The notes beneath the pieces were generated by a model. The model ran no database searches. It was not told where the DNA came from and saw nothing but the letters and a program-made list of their open reading frames with translations. A program made the position numbers and the translations under genes. Shown here piece after piece: positions 20,286 through 32,700 of a DNA stretch of 64,000 nt. The stretch covers positions 62,001 to 126,000 of the forward strand of contig VXBP01008924.1 of NCBI GenBank assembly GCA_013400115.1, given 5' to 3'. Source of the stretch: Rhinopomastus cyanomelas (taxonomy: Eukaryota > Chordata > Aves > Bucerotiformes > Rhinopomastidae). The first letter of the stretch is position 1. Each line of letters opens with the position of its first letter.

Positions 20286-20493
20286 GAGCTTTGCATCCTG
20301 CTTGTTCATCTTGTGTTCTTCTCAAGCAGTAGGTGTAGATGGCCTGAGTAGGGTTTTCCCCCTATTCTTAACACTTTTTGAAGGTGTGTGAATAACAAAG
20401 TTATTTACACAATTCCCCAAGAACCAAGAAAAAGATCTCTAATAATTGACTTGCTTAGTATTTTGTTTGTGATATGTGCTGTTGCTGACAGCA

Positions 20494-20640
20494 GTGGCAG
20501 CAGTTGTGGAGGCTCCTTCTTTGGAGACGTTTCACACCCACCTGGCCCTGTTCCTGTGGGACTGGATCTAGGAGATCCTGCTGTGGCAGGGAGATGGGAC
20601 TTTTGAGGTCCCTTCCACTCCCTAGTGCACTGTGATTATG
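20494..20640 (+). repeat. CR1 3' tail, group A
   Basis: Sense, ttgtggaggctccttctttg to tccctagtgcactgtgatta. Confidence 0.8.
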
Positions 20641-20980
20641 TTGATATTTAGCTGTATGTGGCTTCGGGGAATGAGGAGGGACATAGAGATCTCTTGATGA
20701 CTTGTTTTTCTTAGTAGTCACTTAGCTATTCAAAAGGCCCAGGGAAGACCTTTCAGAAGGAGCTTTTATCCTTTGTTGGAGGAATTGGAGCAGTAGAAGT
20801 GTAGCTGAGGTCTTACACCTCAGTTCTGGCTCAGGAGCAGTATTGGTTTTGATCAGGAAACATTTGGAAGAGTAGGGTGTCACTGCCTGCTACCAGAGAC
20901 ACGCTCTGTGTCGCTTCTCTCCTGCCTAATTGCTGCTTAAGCCTTGTGCTCTTCTGCTGAAGCTGTTCTCTCTTTTCCAG

Positions 20981-21068
20981 GCTGCTGTGGCTAGTGCCGG
21001 CATGCCGGGGCAGATGCTGCAGCAGCTTTCCCCTGAGGCCAGACTGCTCCTTGTGCAGGAAGACAGAG
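20981..21068 (+). other. ARAP2: Candidate ARAP2 5'UTR exon
   Basis: Bounded by the pyrimidine-rich ttctctcttttccag and GACAGAG|GTGAAA, 88 nt, unique sequence. It contains ATGs that would act as upstream starts if included. Support is splice signals only. Confidence 0.35.
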
Positions 21069-21177
21069 GTGAAAAAACCTGTTGGTGTTAAATCTTCTGT
21101 AAAGAGCTGTGATTTCAGGTGGTCTCAGACATCTTCAGAATAGGAACTTTGCAGTCTGCTCTGGATTTTGTGACTCT

Positions 21178-21422
21178 GGTCCTGAAAGGAGGGGAGGTTG
21201 AGGCTGGCCGTGAGGAATAAATCCTTTGCTGTGAGGGTGCCGAGGTGCTGGAACAGGCTGCCCCAGGCCGCTGTGGCTGCCCCATCCCTGGCTGTGCTGA
21301 AGGCCAGGCTGGCTGGGGCCCTGAGTGACCTGCTCTAGGGAAGGTGTCCCTGCCTGTGCTGGGGGGTTGGGACTGGATGGTCTTTAAGGTCCCTTCCAAC
21401 CCCGGCCAGTCTGTGATTCTAA
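21178..21422 (+). repeat. CR1 3' fragment, group D
   Basis: Sense, aacaggctgccccaggccgc to ccggccagtctgtgattct. Confidence 0.85.
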
Positions 21423-21861
21423 AAGAACTCAAACAGGGGGAGTGTGGAGAGTGCAAGAGCTGGGTTGCAAAACACTGATGAAGAGTTCTCATGGGCACTT
21501 GAGATGGGAAGCGTCCCTAGTATGAAGGCCACCGCTTGCCAATGGGGTTATGCCTTTGCTACTGTTTGTGACCAAGGGAAAACTGGTCTCTTGACACAGT
21601 TGAAAAGCTGGTTGCTACCTGTTTGTTGTTTTCCGTTGTGCGTGGAAGGGCCTGATCTGCAGAAGGGGTTTGGATGAGTTCCGTGGCTTTTTGACTCTGG
21701 TTATTTAAATAACGAAGGCGTTCCCCTAGCCGCACTCAGAAGTGATCCTGCCTTGGCAAACTGTTGGTTCCAGTACTTGTTCAGTTGGATTCTCAGCTGG
21801 AGAGTGCTTGGACCCACATTGCCATGGAATGCTGTAGCCAGACTTGTTTCCTCTTTGCCAT

Positions 21862-22216
21862 TGAAGGAGGCTGAGGGGAGACCTCATTGCTCTCCACAAC
21901 TGTCTGAAAGGACCCTGCAGAGGTGCTGGTGTTGGGCTCTTCTCACAGGTCATCAGTGACAGAAGCAGAGGGAAGGGCTTCAAGCTCCAGCAGGGGAGGG
22001 TCAGACTGGCCATCAGGAAGAGATTCTTCCTGGAGAGAGTGGTCAGGGACTGGACTGGGCTGCCCAGGGTGGGGGCTGAGTCCCCATCCCTGGATGAGTC
22101 TAAAAGTCACTTAGATGTGGTGCTGGGGGCTCTGATTTAGGGGTGGCCTTGTGGAGTAGGGTTGGTGGTTGGACTTGATGATCCCGGGGTCTTTTCCAGT
22201 CGGAGTGATTCTGTGA
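21862..22216 (+). repeat. CR1 3' fragment, group B
   Basis: Sense, ggctgaggggagacctcatt through ggactggactgggctgccca to cagtcggagtgattctgtga. Confidence 0.88.
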
Positions 22217-22521
22217 AAGTCTGTCTCTGTGGTAAAATGAGCTTAAAGCTCAGAAGATAAGGAAGCAGCAGCCCTGCAGTGCAGTTAGTGGGTGTTAGCT
22301 TGGGAACAGCAATGCTTGGGTTGCAACTCTGCTCTTAGTACAGCTTTTCTCCCCCTCATACCCAATTAATGTGTAATGAGAGGGTGTGTGTAAAAAGTGG
22401 TTCATCTCTGAACTGCTCATCCTGATGTTAACAACCTGGATTATAAAACTTCAGACTGTGGCACTTGTGCTGAGTTAAGACTTTGATTTCTTTTTACAGA
22501 GGGTTAAAGGATGTTGAGGTT

Positions 22522-22579
22522 CACAGAATCACAGAACATTAGGGATTGGAAAGGACCTCAAAAGACCATGCAGTCCAAC
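22522..22579 (-). repeat. CR1 3' tail, group A, cut at an N
   Basis: Antisense tail cacagaatcacagaacatta ending at the single N at 22580, so the copy is probably truncated by an assembly join. Confidence 0.75.
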
Positions 22580-22580
22580 N
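22580..22580. other. Single N, assembly join
   Basis: One ambiguous base in the intron 144 bases before the SAM exon. Sequence character changes abruptly from CR1 to unique at this base. Confidence 0.8.
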
Positions 22581-22723
22581 GACAGTACCATTTATTCTCC
22601 TTGAACTTTTTATGTATAAGCAACTGAAAAATACTCATGTACAAATGATAGGAGGCTTCAGGGTGTCTCCAAGATTAGTATGACTTCACATAGGAGTATT
22701 TTTAACTTTTCTCTTTCCTACAG

Positions 22724-23744
22724 GCTTTTAAAAGAAAGATCTGCCTGAACTGAGAGAAGTGTCTTGAGGGAACTGGAGTTCTCCGTCGGTGGCTGGCAGC
22801 AAGCACAGAGAGCTGTGCGGGTGAACATGCCTGCACCCTGACTGTTCCTACATGACTGTGTGCGGCAGCGTCCGGAATGAAGCTGCCATCATGTCCTCCA
22901 CGGGCAGTGGCACTGGTATCGAAGAGTTCTTGGCCAGCATTAACTTGGGCCAGTATCTCCTTAACTTTAAGGAGCATGGCTATAACGTGGTGACAGACTG
23001 CATGGGAGTGGACAACAGAGCGCTGCAGCAGATGGGGGTGTTGCCCACAGGCCACCGCAGGAGGATCCTGAAGCAGTTGGACACTGCTCTTTCGAAGATG
23101 CCAGGAAACTCTATTTTCCATGAAAGCCTGCAGCTGAAAAAAGGTTCAGACGTGAATCAGCGTTTGACCTCAGAGCAGGAGTGTCCAGCAAGCAGTTCCA
23201 GTGTAGATGGGACTAGTGTGACACCTGCAACTCAGTCAGAACAACCTCTTACTGGAGCTTATGCTAATAAAGAGATGCTTGAGCTGGTGGAGCAAGACTT
23301 AGCCAAGGCGAGTGACGATGACTCTACAAGTCTGGATGTTGCTAGTTTGTACCAGAACTCAGACAGCATCCGCAGAGCTGCCGGTGGGAGCACAACGCTG
23401 ACTGCTCAGCCGGAAGCATCGCTGGAAGAAGTCGCCGCACGCCGAGCTGATGAGCACTCGGCCGGCTCTGCGGCTCCTCGCGATCCTTCTCCTTCGTTGG
23501 CTCATTCGTGCGAGACAAAACGCGACAACAAACACGCGACGTCTGCAGATGAGGATGGCTTGTGCGGCAGCGAGCCTCCCTCTCCCTTCTTCAGGTTTAA
23601 GGGAGAAATGATAGACAACGTCCTGTATGAGTCTTGTGCGCAGAACTGCAGCCAGGTGTTTCCCAGAGCCAGCCGCTCCTTTGTACTGAGGCATCGGCCC
23701 GTCCCCGAAATCCCCCAGTCGAGTAGAGCTCCAGCTTCAACGAG
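22724..23744 (+). CDS. ARAP2: ARAP2 first coding exon, SAM domain (CDS from 22891)
   Basis: Acceptor ttttctctttcctacag precedes 22724. The chosen ATG at 22891 has A at -3 and aligns with the human start (MSS). An in-frame ATG at 22852 would add 13 residues but has a poor context. The SAM core reads FLASINLGQYLLNFKEHGYN and GVLPTGHRRRILKQLDTAL. The rest is a Ser-rich disordered linker with FRFKGEMIDNVLYE and LRHRPVPEIPQSSR near its end. Donor ACGAG|GTAACT, phase 2. Confidence 0.95.
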
Positions 23745-26700
23745 GTAACTGCTGTGACAAGGCACTGGCCTTGTGTGGAAACTATGCTTTGGGGTTTCTT
23801 GTGGGAGTTTTTAATGCCATGCTTGTTGGGGGGTTGTTTCTGCTGGGGACTGCAGCACCTGCCTTGTGAGGAGACATTGAGAGACCTGGGGCTTTTCAGC
23901 TTGGACAGGAGAAGGTTACGAGGGGACTTAATCCCTGTCTGTAAATCCATGAGGGCTGGGTGTCAAGGAGAAAGAGAAGGTCCCTTTTCACTTGTGTCCT
24001 GTGATAGGACCAGGGACAGTGGGTGTCAGCTGGAGCAGAGAAAGTTCTGCCTCAACAAGAGGAAGAACTTCTTCCCAGTGAGGGTGACAGAGCCCTGGAA
24101 GGGGCTTCCTGGGAAGGTTGTGGAGTCTCCTTCTCTGGAGACTTTCCAGACCAGTCTGGTTGTGGTTCTGTGGTCCTGCTTGAGTAGGGGGGTTGGACTT
24201 GATGAGCTCTGAAGGTCCTTTCCAACCTCTAATATTAATGAGACCTCAGCTCCAGTGTTTCTGATTAAATTCTGCTCCACCACAGAAAAATGGTGAGAAG
24301 AGGTCAAAGGATTCACCGTTAAGTGAATTCACCTGAAGTAAAAATGAGCTGTTTTTATGATGAGACAACAGTTAGGGAGAAACAGCAGCACTCGGGTTGT
24401 GTCTTAGGTGCTTTTGAGGCGGTGCCGTTCAGGAGATACTGTTCTTGCAGAACACAGATTAACTCTCTTCAGTGTTTAGAGGTTATGGGAAAGATGTAGA
24501 AGGCTGTACACGCCTGCAGAGGAGGTTCCACCTCAATATGAGACGGACCTTTCCCAGTGAGGGTCCCAGAGCCCTGGCAGGGGCTGCCCGGGGGGTTGTG
24601 GAGTCTCCTTCTCTGGAGATGTTTCACACCCTCCTGGCCATGTTCCTGAGTGACTGGATCTAAGGGACCCTGCTGTGGTGGGTGGATTGGACTGGATGGT
24701 CTTTCCAGGTCCCTTCCAGTCCCTAATGTTCTGTGATTCCATGGTTTAGAGGCTGAGGGCCTTCTGTTGTACTGGGGGTCTAAAGCAAGGGCTGTCTCCA
24801 AGATAGCTCTGAGATTCATTCCTAAACTGGTTGTGGTCTGTTAACTAACTCGGAGAATGAAAGCCAGCAGTGTGTCATGTGGGTGTTGGATGTTGCTGAT
24901 GTTCTCATCATAACAAAACCTTGGCTTTCAGCGATGACTGGGGGGGTTGGACTAGATGATTTTTCAAGGTCCCTTCCAATCCCTAACATTCTGTGATTCC
25001 AGCACGAAAAAGGGTAAGAAAAATAAAGCCCAGCGAGCTAAAGCAGAGACATGGGATGTTTCCAGAGTCTGTGAAGCCTTTGTAAGGGTGGCTCTGAGCA
25101 GCTCTGGTGAGGAGGGTGTTGGCCACAGTCCAGTGAAGTTTATTATGATAACTTGCAGAGTAGAGTTGGAATATTTTCCTCCAAATATTCATGTGATGGG
25201 AGTGTGGATTTCTCTGCTTTCAAATAGCTTGAATTCACAACTCGAGCCCACGAGTTAGTGAGTCTGGGATAAGCATTAGTCTTGCAAAACAGAATGGGGT
25301 GTAGGGGAAGAGATCACAGCATCACGCAGCATTAGGGACTGGAAGGGACCTCGATCCAGTCGAGGTGGCAAGGGGATCCAGTCCAATCCCCCTGCCACAG
25401 CAGGATTGGTCGGACGGTAGAACTGAACTCCAGACCTGCCTTGTTCAAGTGCCCTTCATGGAATCATAGGAAGGTTCTGTTACAGTTGGAAGAGACCTTA
25501 AAGATAGGATGGAACCCCCCTGCGTGGGCAGGGACACCTTCACTAGAGCAGGTTACTCAGGGCCCCAGCCAGCCTGGCCTTGAGCACTTCCAGGCATGGA
25601 GCTTCCACAACTTCCTTAGCTCCAGTGACTGGCTACACTTGCGCTGAAGAGCTTCTTGCTCATGTCCACCCTAAATCTCTCCTCTTTCAGTCTAAAACCA
25701 TTACCACTTGTTTTCCCACCCCCTTCCCTTTCAGAAAGTCCTTCCCCAGCTTTCTTGTAGCCCCCTTCAGGGACTAGAAGGCTGCTATGAGGTTCCCTCA
25801 GAGCCTTCTCTTCTCCAGGCTGAACAACCCCAGCTCCCTCAGCCTGTCCTCACAGCAGAGGGGCTCCAGCCCCCATTTTTGTGGCTTCAACTGGACCCAC
25901 TCCTGCATGTCCCTGTCCTTCCTGTGCTGAGGGCTCCAGAGCTGGACGCCAGGTGAGCTCTCACCAGGGCAGAGCAGAGAGGCAGAAACCCCTCTATTGA
26001 TCTGCTGGCCACACTGCTTTTGCTGCAGCCCGGGATGTGATTGGCCTTCTGGGCTGCAACTGCACGCTGGTGGCTCATGGCCAGGTTTTGGCCCACTAGT
26101 TCCCCCATGTCTTTTCCCACGCTGCTGCCCTCAAGTGTCTCCTCCCTCAGGCTGTGTTCAGATTTCTGGTTGCTTTGGCCAAGGTGTAGGACCCTGCGCT
26201 GGCTCTTGGTGAACCCCATGAGGTTCCCGTGGGCCCACTTCTCCAGCCTGTCCAGCCATCCCTCTGGATGGCCTCTTGTTCCTCTGGCCTGTTGAGGGAC
26301 TGTGTAAATTCACGTGTTGTCTGATAAGGGTTAAAAGTGCTGGATGCTGAATGTCCAGCTGATCACACTGCCAGAGGCTGTGGGAATGAAGAGCAGCTCA
26401 AATGACCAGAGAGAGGGCTGCAGCACCTCCCCTGTGAGGACAGCCTGAGCAAGGTGGGCTTGTTCAGCCTGGAGAGGAGGAGGCTCCCAGGTGACCTTCC
26501 AGTGGCTTTTCAGGCTCTGAAGGAAGGAGGCTACAAGAAAGCAGGGGGAGGGCTTTTGGCAGGGTTGGTGGTGAGAGGCCAAGGGGAAGGGGTTCCAGAC
26601 TTGAAGAGAGGAGATGGAGGTTGGCCATGAGGAACCAGTTCTTTGCTGTGAGGATGCTGAGATGCTGGAACAGGTTGCCCCAGGCCGCTGTGGCTGCCCC

Positions 26701-29700
26701 ATGGCTGGCAGTGCGGAAGGGCAGGTTGGCTGGGGCCCTGCTGTACTGAAGGTGTCGCTGCCTGTGCAGGAGGGGTGGGACTGGGTGATCTTGCAGGTCC
26801 CTTCCAGCCCTGGCTGTTGTACGATTCCATGTCTCCACGAAAAGGGGTTGGTGGTGGTCTGTGGTTCTGCAGCTCCCGGCGTGTTCTCCCCGTGCTGCGG
26901 CACTGTCTCGGGCAGAACAGAGGGCGCCTGCCAAGGCGCAGGGAGACCTCTGTAGGTGGAGCCGTGTCCAGACCATTAGGTTGCACTTTCCCAATCAGGT
27001 GTTTATTCAGGTCACTAGCTGTGCCTGGGAGGAACGTGTCTGAGAACGTCTCGTGTGTGTCTCTGCCATCTGTGTAGCGCAGCAGTGGGAACCGTGAGCG
27101 GCAGCTCCCTGCCTGCCCTGAACGTGGCCGTCTCCCAGCGATTCCGAGCTCCCTTTACGCTGAACCGAGCCAGTGGGAACGTGGCACTACAGTTCTTTGG
27201 TTGAACAGGTGGAAGGGCAGCGATCTTCAGCAGCAGTTAAGAGGGTTTGGAAAGAAATTCATCAGTGACTTTCTAAGTCACCAGAAGATTGTGCTGATTG
27301 GGACCCAAGTGTAAACATCGGTCATGAGTGTGAGAAAGAACTTCGCTCGGGAGTGGCTTTGTGTGAACTCTCACACAATAAACGCTGCTTGTGCTGAGCT
27401 GGAATCTCGTCATGAAAGAGAGCAGCTGGCCACAAAGAGTCCTCTTGATGCCTTTTAGGAAACAGCCATCTAGCAGAGAGCCTGAGCTGTGGGCATGATC
27501 TTTCCGCCACTGAAGTAAATCCTCCAGATCCCAGTCTAATAGTGACAAGGGGCAATGAGGTTGAAGATCAGGGCTAAGCCAGAGGTATGGGAGTGGGTCC
27601 AGAGGAGCAGTGAGGTTGAGGAAGGGACTGGAGAGAAGGTCTGCTGAGGCAGCTCTGGAGGTTTAGCCTGGAGGAGACTCAGGAGGGACCTTCTATCTCA
27701 AATTCCGCTGGCAGCCTTTGGCACAAGGTAAAAGCCAGGGAGGATCATAGGATCATAGGATGTTAGGGGTAGGATGAAGCGGTCCTAGCGGCGCTGGGTG
27801 CCCTGGGTTGTGCCAGTTAGGAGTCCCTGCTAGGTGGAATTGCTGCTGGTGCCTCGTTGGCAGCAGCGGTCTGTTGGAAGGAAAAGCACGGGCAGGCTGA
27901 TGCCACGGCAGACCTGTCTGCTGCACAGGAGGCTGCCAGCACGAAACCTCGGGCTGGCGGATCTACAGAGCGCCCCAAAAACCCCCACCAGTCCTGAAAA
28001 ATTCGTGGTGGCTTTTAAAAAACGGATTCAGTGTCTCTGTAAGGTCGGTTTGCACTCTTTGTCTCCCGGCGCCCTTATCTTCGCTCCTTGCTGCTGCCGT
28101 TGCAGCGCCTTTGCATGCACTCTGAAGTGCATCCACCCTCAAACAGAGCCCGTGAGTCACTGTTCTACCTAAGGAAGAACTCACTTCTCAAAGCTCTCTC
28201 GGTCGGAGCTGCTCGTCTACATCTCACACGTGTCTTAATGCTTTCAATGCCTTAAAGGAAGCAAACCCTCAGCCTGATTGCAGAGGTCTGCTCTGCGTTG
28301 GGAAGGTGAGGACTGCTCGTTTTCCTGTTTGTAGGGCTCATCAATGTTAGGTTAGAGGAACCACACTGCAGAGTCACTGCATGACTGAGGCTGGAAAAGC
28401 CCTCGGAGGTAGCCGAGTGCAGCCCGTGACCTGACATCACCACAGCCTAGACCCTGGCACTGAGTCCCCCGCCCAGCCTTTTCTTAAAGGTCCCCAAGAG
28501 CAGGGACTCCCGCACCTCCCTGGACAAGCCGTGGGCTGCCAGCTTTTCCAGGAGGATGCTGTGGGACACTGCGTCGAAGATTTTGCTGAAGTCCAGGCAG
28601 ACCACAACCACAGCCTTCCCCTCATCCACTGGGCAGGTCAGCTGTGCTGTGATGCTGTAAGACCTGCTCTGATATGGACGGCTGAGTAGTGAAGGTGGGG
28701 TTAAGCTGGTGAAGGCCTGGAGAATCGGGCTGATGAGGAGAGATGGAGAGAGCTGGGGCTGTGTAGTGTGAGGAAGGGGAGGCTGAGGGGAGCCCTCATC
28801 GCTCTCTACAGCTACCTGAAAGGACCCTGCAGAGATGTGGGTGCTGGGCTCTGCTCACAGGTCATTAGTGACAGGAGCAGAGGGAAGGGCTTCCAGCTCC
28901 ACCAGGGGAGGGTCAGATTTGGCATCAGGAAGAAATTCTTGATGGAAAGAGGCTGTCTGTGTCCCACGCTGAGAGCAACCTTCGGGAAAGTCCTCACCGT
29001 AGGAAATAAGAACTTTACAGCTGTGAGTTTCACCCTAAATTACATTCCATAGGACGTCCTTCGTTAAATACAGACCGTGCTAATTAGACTGAAGAAGGGA
29101 AGGTAGAGAGCTGGGCAGGAGTTGGGGGGCTCTCAGTGCTTCCCAGCAGTCTAAATTCTCTGATTCTATGAAGTGTGTCACAGCAACCCCCAGCAGCTCC
29201 AGGCTGGGGAAGAGGAGCTGGAGAGCGGTCTGGAGGAAAAGGACCTGGGGGTGTTGGGTGACAGCCGCCTGAGCAGGAGCCAGCAGGGTGCCCAGGAGGC
29301 CAAGAAGGCCAACAGCATCCTGGCCTGGACCAGGAACGGGGTAACCAGCAGGAGGAGGGAGGAGGCTTCAACGGGTGACTGTGAAGCCCTGGAAGTAACT
29401 GTAATAGTTGAACTGCTAAGCAGTGTTTGCTCTGTGTCTGGGTAGACTTAACATTCTCATTTGGTGCTTTTTCTGTCCAAGTTCCCTTCAGAGAAGAAGA
29501 AACGTGGATCCTGTTTCTATTTCTTGCACTGGGAAGCAGATTTCACAACACAGTGAGTCGACAGTATTTATGTTTTGAATGTTGAAGGAAAGGAAACCTC
29601 AGACCAGAAGCTGTCTAAAAGGAGGGCTGACTGGCCTATTTTAAGAAGTGCTGGTCATCTGGAAAAAGTGATGTGTGCAGGAGAAGAGCCTGAGCCACTT

Positions 29701-32700
29701 CTGCCTTTTCGCTTAGTTCTTGTTTATGAACTCAAGAAACTTCAGTCTTTGAGCCGCGCTTCTTTTAGTGTTTGTTCTGCATCTGCTTTTGGGCACCTGA
29801 GTCCAAGGGAGACATTGAGGGCCTGGAGGAAGTGCAGAGCGGGGCAACAGAGCTGGGGAAGGGTCTGGAGAGTCAGTCTGATGAGGAGAGATGGAGAGAG
29901 CTGGGGCTGTTTAGTCTGAAGAAGAGGAGGCTGAGGGGAGCCCTCATCGCTCTCCACAGCTCTCTGAAAGGACCCTGTAGAGATGCTGGTGCTGGGTCTG
30001 CTCACAGGTCATTAGCGGCAGAAGCAGAGTGAAGGGCTTCCAGCTCCACCAGGGGAGGGTTAGACTGGCCATCAGGAAGAAATTCTTCCTGGAGAGAGTG
30101 GTCAGGGACTGGACTGGGCTGCCCAGGGTGGGGGTTGAGACCCCATCCCTGGATGAGTCTAAAAGTCACTCAGATATGGTGCTGGGGGCTCTGGTTCAGG
30201 GGTGACCTCGTAGAGTGGGGTCGATGGTTGGACTGGATGTTCCCAGGTCTTTTCCAGCCTGAATGATGCTGTGGTTCTTACAGGACAGCGTTCCTTGTGT
30301 CTAAGATTAGATGCCTGTGAGCAGCTTCTGTTAACTGGACTAATAGTAGCAGTAGTGCCTGGAGTTCACTTGGAAGTGGGTAGTTGCTTCCGTTCTTCCA
30401 CTGGTTGGTTTGCTACCCGAGGACGGAGGACTCGTGAGCAGACAACCGGGGTCCCCTGTTGATGTCATCAGCACTTCAGTAGCACCGGCTGTCTCTGCAT
30501 TTGTTTGTTTGTTCTTGCTCTAAGGAACTTCCCTGGAAGGAAAGCCGCCTGTCATCTCTCCCTACGGGGAAGCCTTTGTTAGCGACGACCCGACGGATGC
30601 TACAGTAAGTGGAGAAGTTGAGATAGAACCCGTCTGTCTTCACTTCACTCTTTGTTTTGTGTTTCATATTGCCCTTAAGTGGTTTTCCTTCTGCTATTCC
30701 AGTTCTTTTCTCTCAGTACCTTTTCTTCTTAGGTGCCTGCAGAGGGTTAGGAGTGTAAATATTTGTAGACTTTTCTTAGTCTGGAGATTCACTTTGTACT
30801 GCACGATAGCAACAGGAAGACACTGAGCTCCTGGAAGGGGCCCAGAGCAGAGCAACTCCAGTGCTCAGAGGGCTGCAGCACCTCCCCTCTGAGCACAGGC
30901 TGAGCAAGGTGGGCTTGTTCAGCCTGGAGAGGAGGAGGCTCCCAGGGGACCTTCCAGCAGGTTTCCAGCTTCTGAAGGAAGGGGGCTACAAGGAAACTAG
31001 GGGAAGGCTTTTGACAGGGCTGGTGGCGAGAAGACAAGGGGAAAGGGTTCCAGCCTTGAAGGGCTGAGATTGAGGTTGGACATGAGGAGCCAGTTGCTGT
31101 GAGGGTGGGGAGATGCTGGAACAGGTTGCCCCAGGCAGCTGTGGCTGCCCCATGGCTGGCAGTGCTGAAGGGCAGGTTGGCTGGGGCTTTAAGTAAACAG
31201 TGGTTTCAGTGTAGAACTTGATTGCAGACAAAGGTCACCAAGAACAACCATAAAGCAAAGGTCCTGGGATTCATGTCACCCCCGGAGTGTTTGTCACTAG
31301 GTGTCAGGATCCTGGGGAGCGAAGCAGGAATGTCAGCTCACGCCGCAGTGTATTGCAGACTGCGCTGCTTGTGACCGCTGCTTCCTTTTGGAGGAGAGGC
31401 TCCCGCGAGAGCAGAGGCTTCTGTCTGCAGGGAAGTGCAGCAGCTCCTTAGAGCGACTGCTCAAAAGTCCTTCAGTCGTTGCAGCTGGCCGTTGCCCTTC
31501 TTCCTGTTTCACTAGTGTGGAGAGAGGCTTCTGCAGGCTTTTGTGAAGGGAGTGCCTGTGGATCCAGTCATGAGTCACTGCAGACTGGAGGTCAGGGAGC
31601 TGGGGATGTTGAGCTGGGAGAAAGGAGCCTGAGGGGTGACCCATGAATGTTTATCAATACGTGAAGGGTGGGTGTCAGGGGATGGAGCCAGGCTCTGCTC
31701 AGGGGCACCCAGTGACAGGACAGGGGGCAGCGGCTGTGAGCTGGAGCAGAGGAGGTTCCGCATCAACATGAGAAGGACCTTCTTCCCAGTGAGGGTGACA
31801 GAGCCCTGGCAGGGGCTGCCCAGGGGGGTTGTGGAGTCTCCTTCTCTGGAGACATTTCAAACCCCCCTGGCCTGTTCCTGTGCAACTGGATCTAGGGGAT
31901 CCTGCTGTGGCAGGGGGATGAGACTGGATGAACTTTTGATCACCTCCTTTTCTCCCAGCTCCAGAGCCCCACCTCCTTCAGCTTTTACTCAGCAGGGAGA
32001 TGCTCCCCTCCCTCCATCANTTTAAGTAAACAGTGGTTTCAGTGTAGAACTTGATTGCAGACAAAGGTCACCAAGAACAACCATAAAGCAAAGGTCCTGG
32101 GATTCATGTCACCCCCGGAGTGTTTGTCACTAGGTGTCAGGATCCTGGGGAGCGAAGCAGGAATGTCAGCTCACGCCGCAGTGTATTGCAGACTGCGCTG
32201 CTTGTGACCGCTGCTTCCTTTTGGAGGAGAGGCTCCCGCGAGAGCAGAGGCTTCTGTCTGCAGGGAAGTGCAGCAGCTCCTTAGAGCGACTGCTCAAAAG
32301 TCCTTCAGTCGTTGCAGCTGGCCGTTGCCCTTCTTCCTGTTTCACTAGTGCAGAGAGAGGCTTCTGCAGGCTTTTGTGAAGGGAGTGCCTGTGGATCCAG
32401 TCATGAGTCACTGCAGACTGGAGGTCAGGGAGCTGGGGATGTTGAGCTGGGAGAAAGGAGCCTGAGGGGTGACCCATGAATGTTTATCAATACGTGAAGG
32501 GTGGGTGTCAGGGGATGGAGCCAGGCTCTGCTCAGGGGCACCCAGTGACAGGACAGGGGGCAGCGGCTGTGAGCTGGAGCAGAGGAGGTTCCGCATCAAC
32601 ATGAGAAGGACCTTCTTCCCAGTGAGGGTGACAGAGCCCTGGCAGGGGCTGCCCAGGGGGGTTGTGGAGTCTCCTTCTCTGGAGACATTTCAAACCCCCC

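Noticed and set aside
27075..27205. Possible extra ARAP2 exon encoding TVSGSSLPALNVAVSQRFRA
   Set aside because: It ends in TGA before any good donor, and ARAP2 exons 1 and 2 already join in phase without it.
31636..32025. Frames with the recurring FFPVRVTEPWQGLPRG peptide, here and at dozens of other places
   Set aside because: They are the C-terminal part of CR1 ORF2 in 3'-truncated copies and not host genes.
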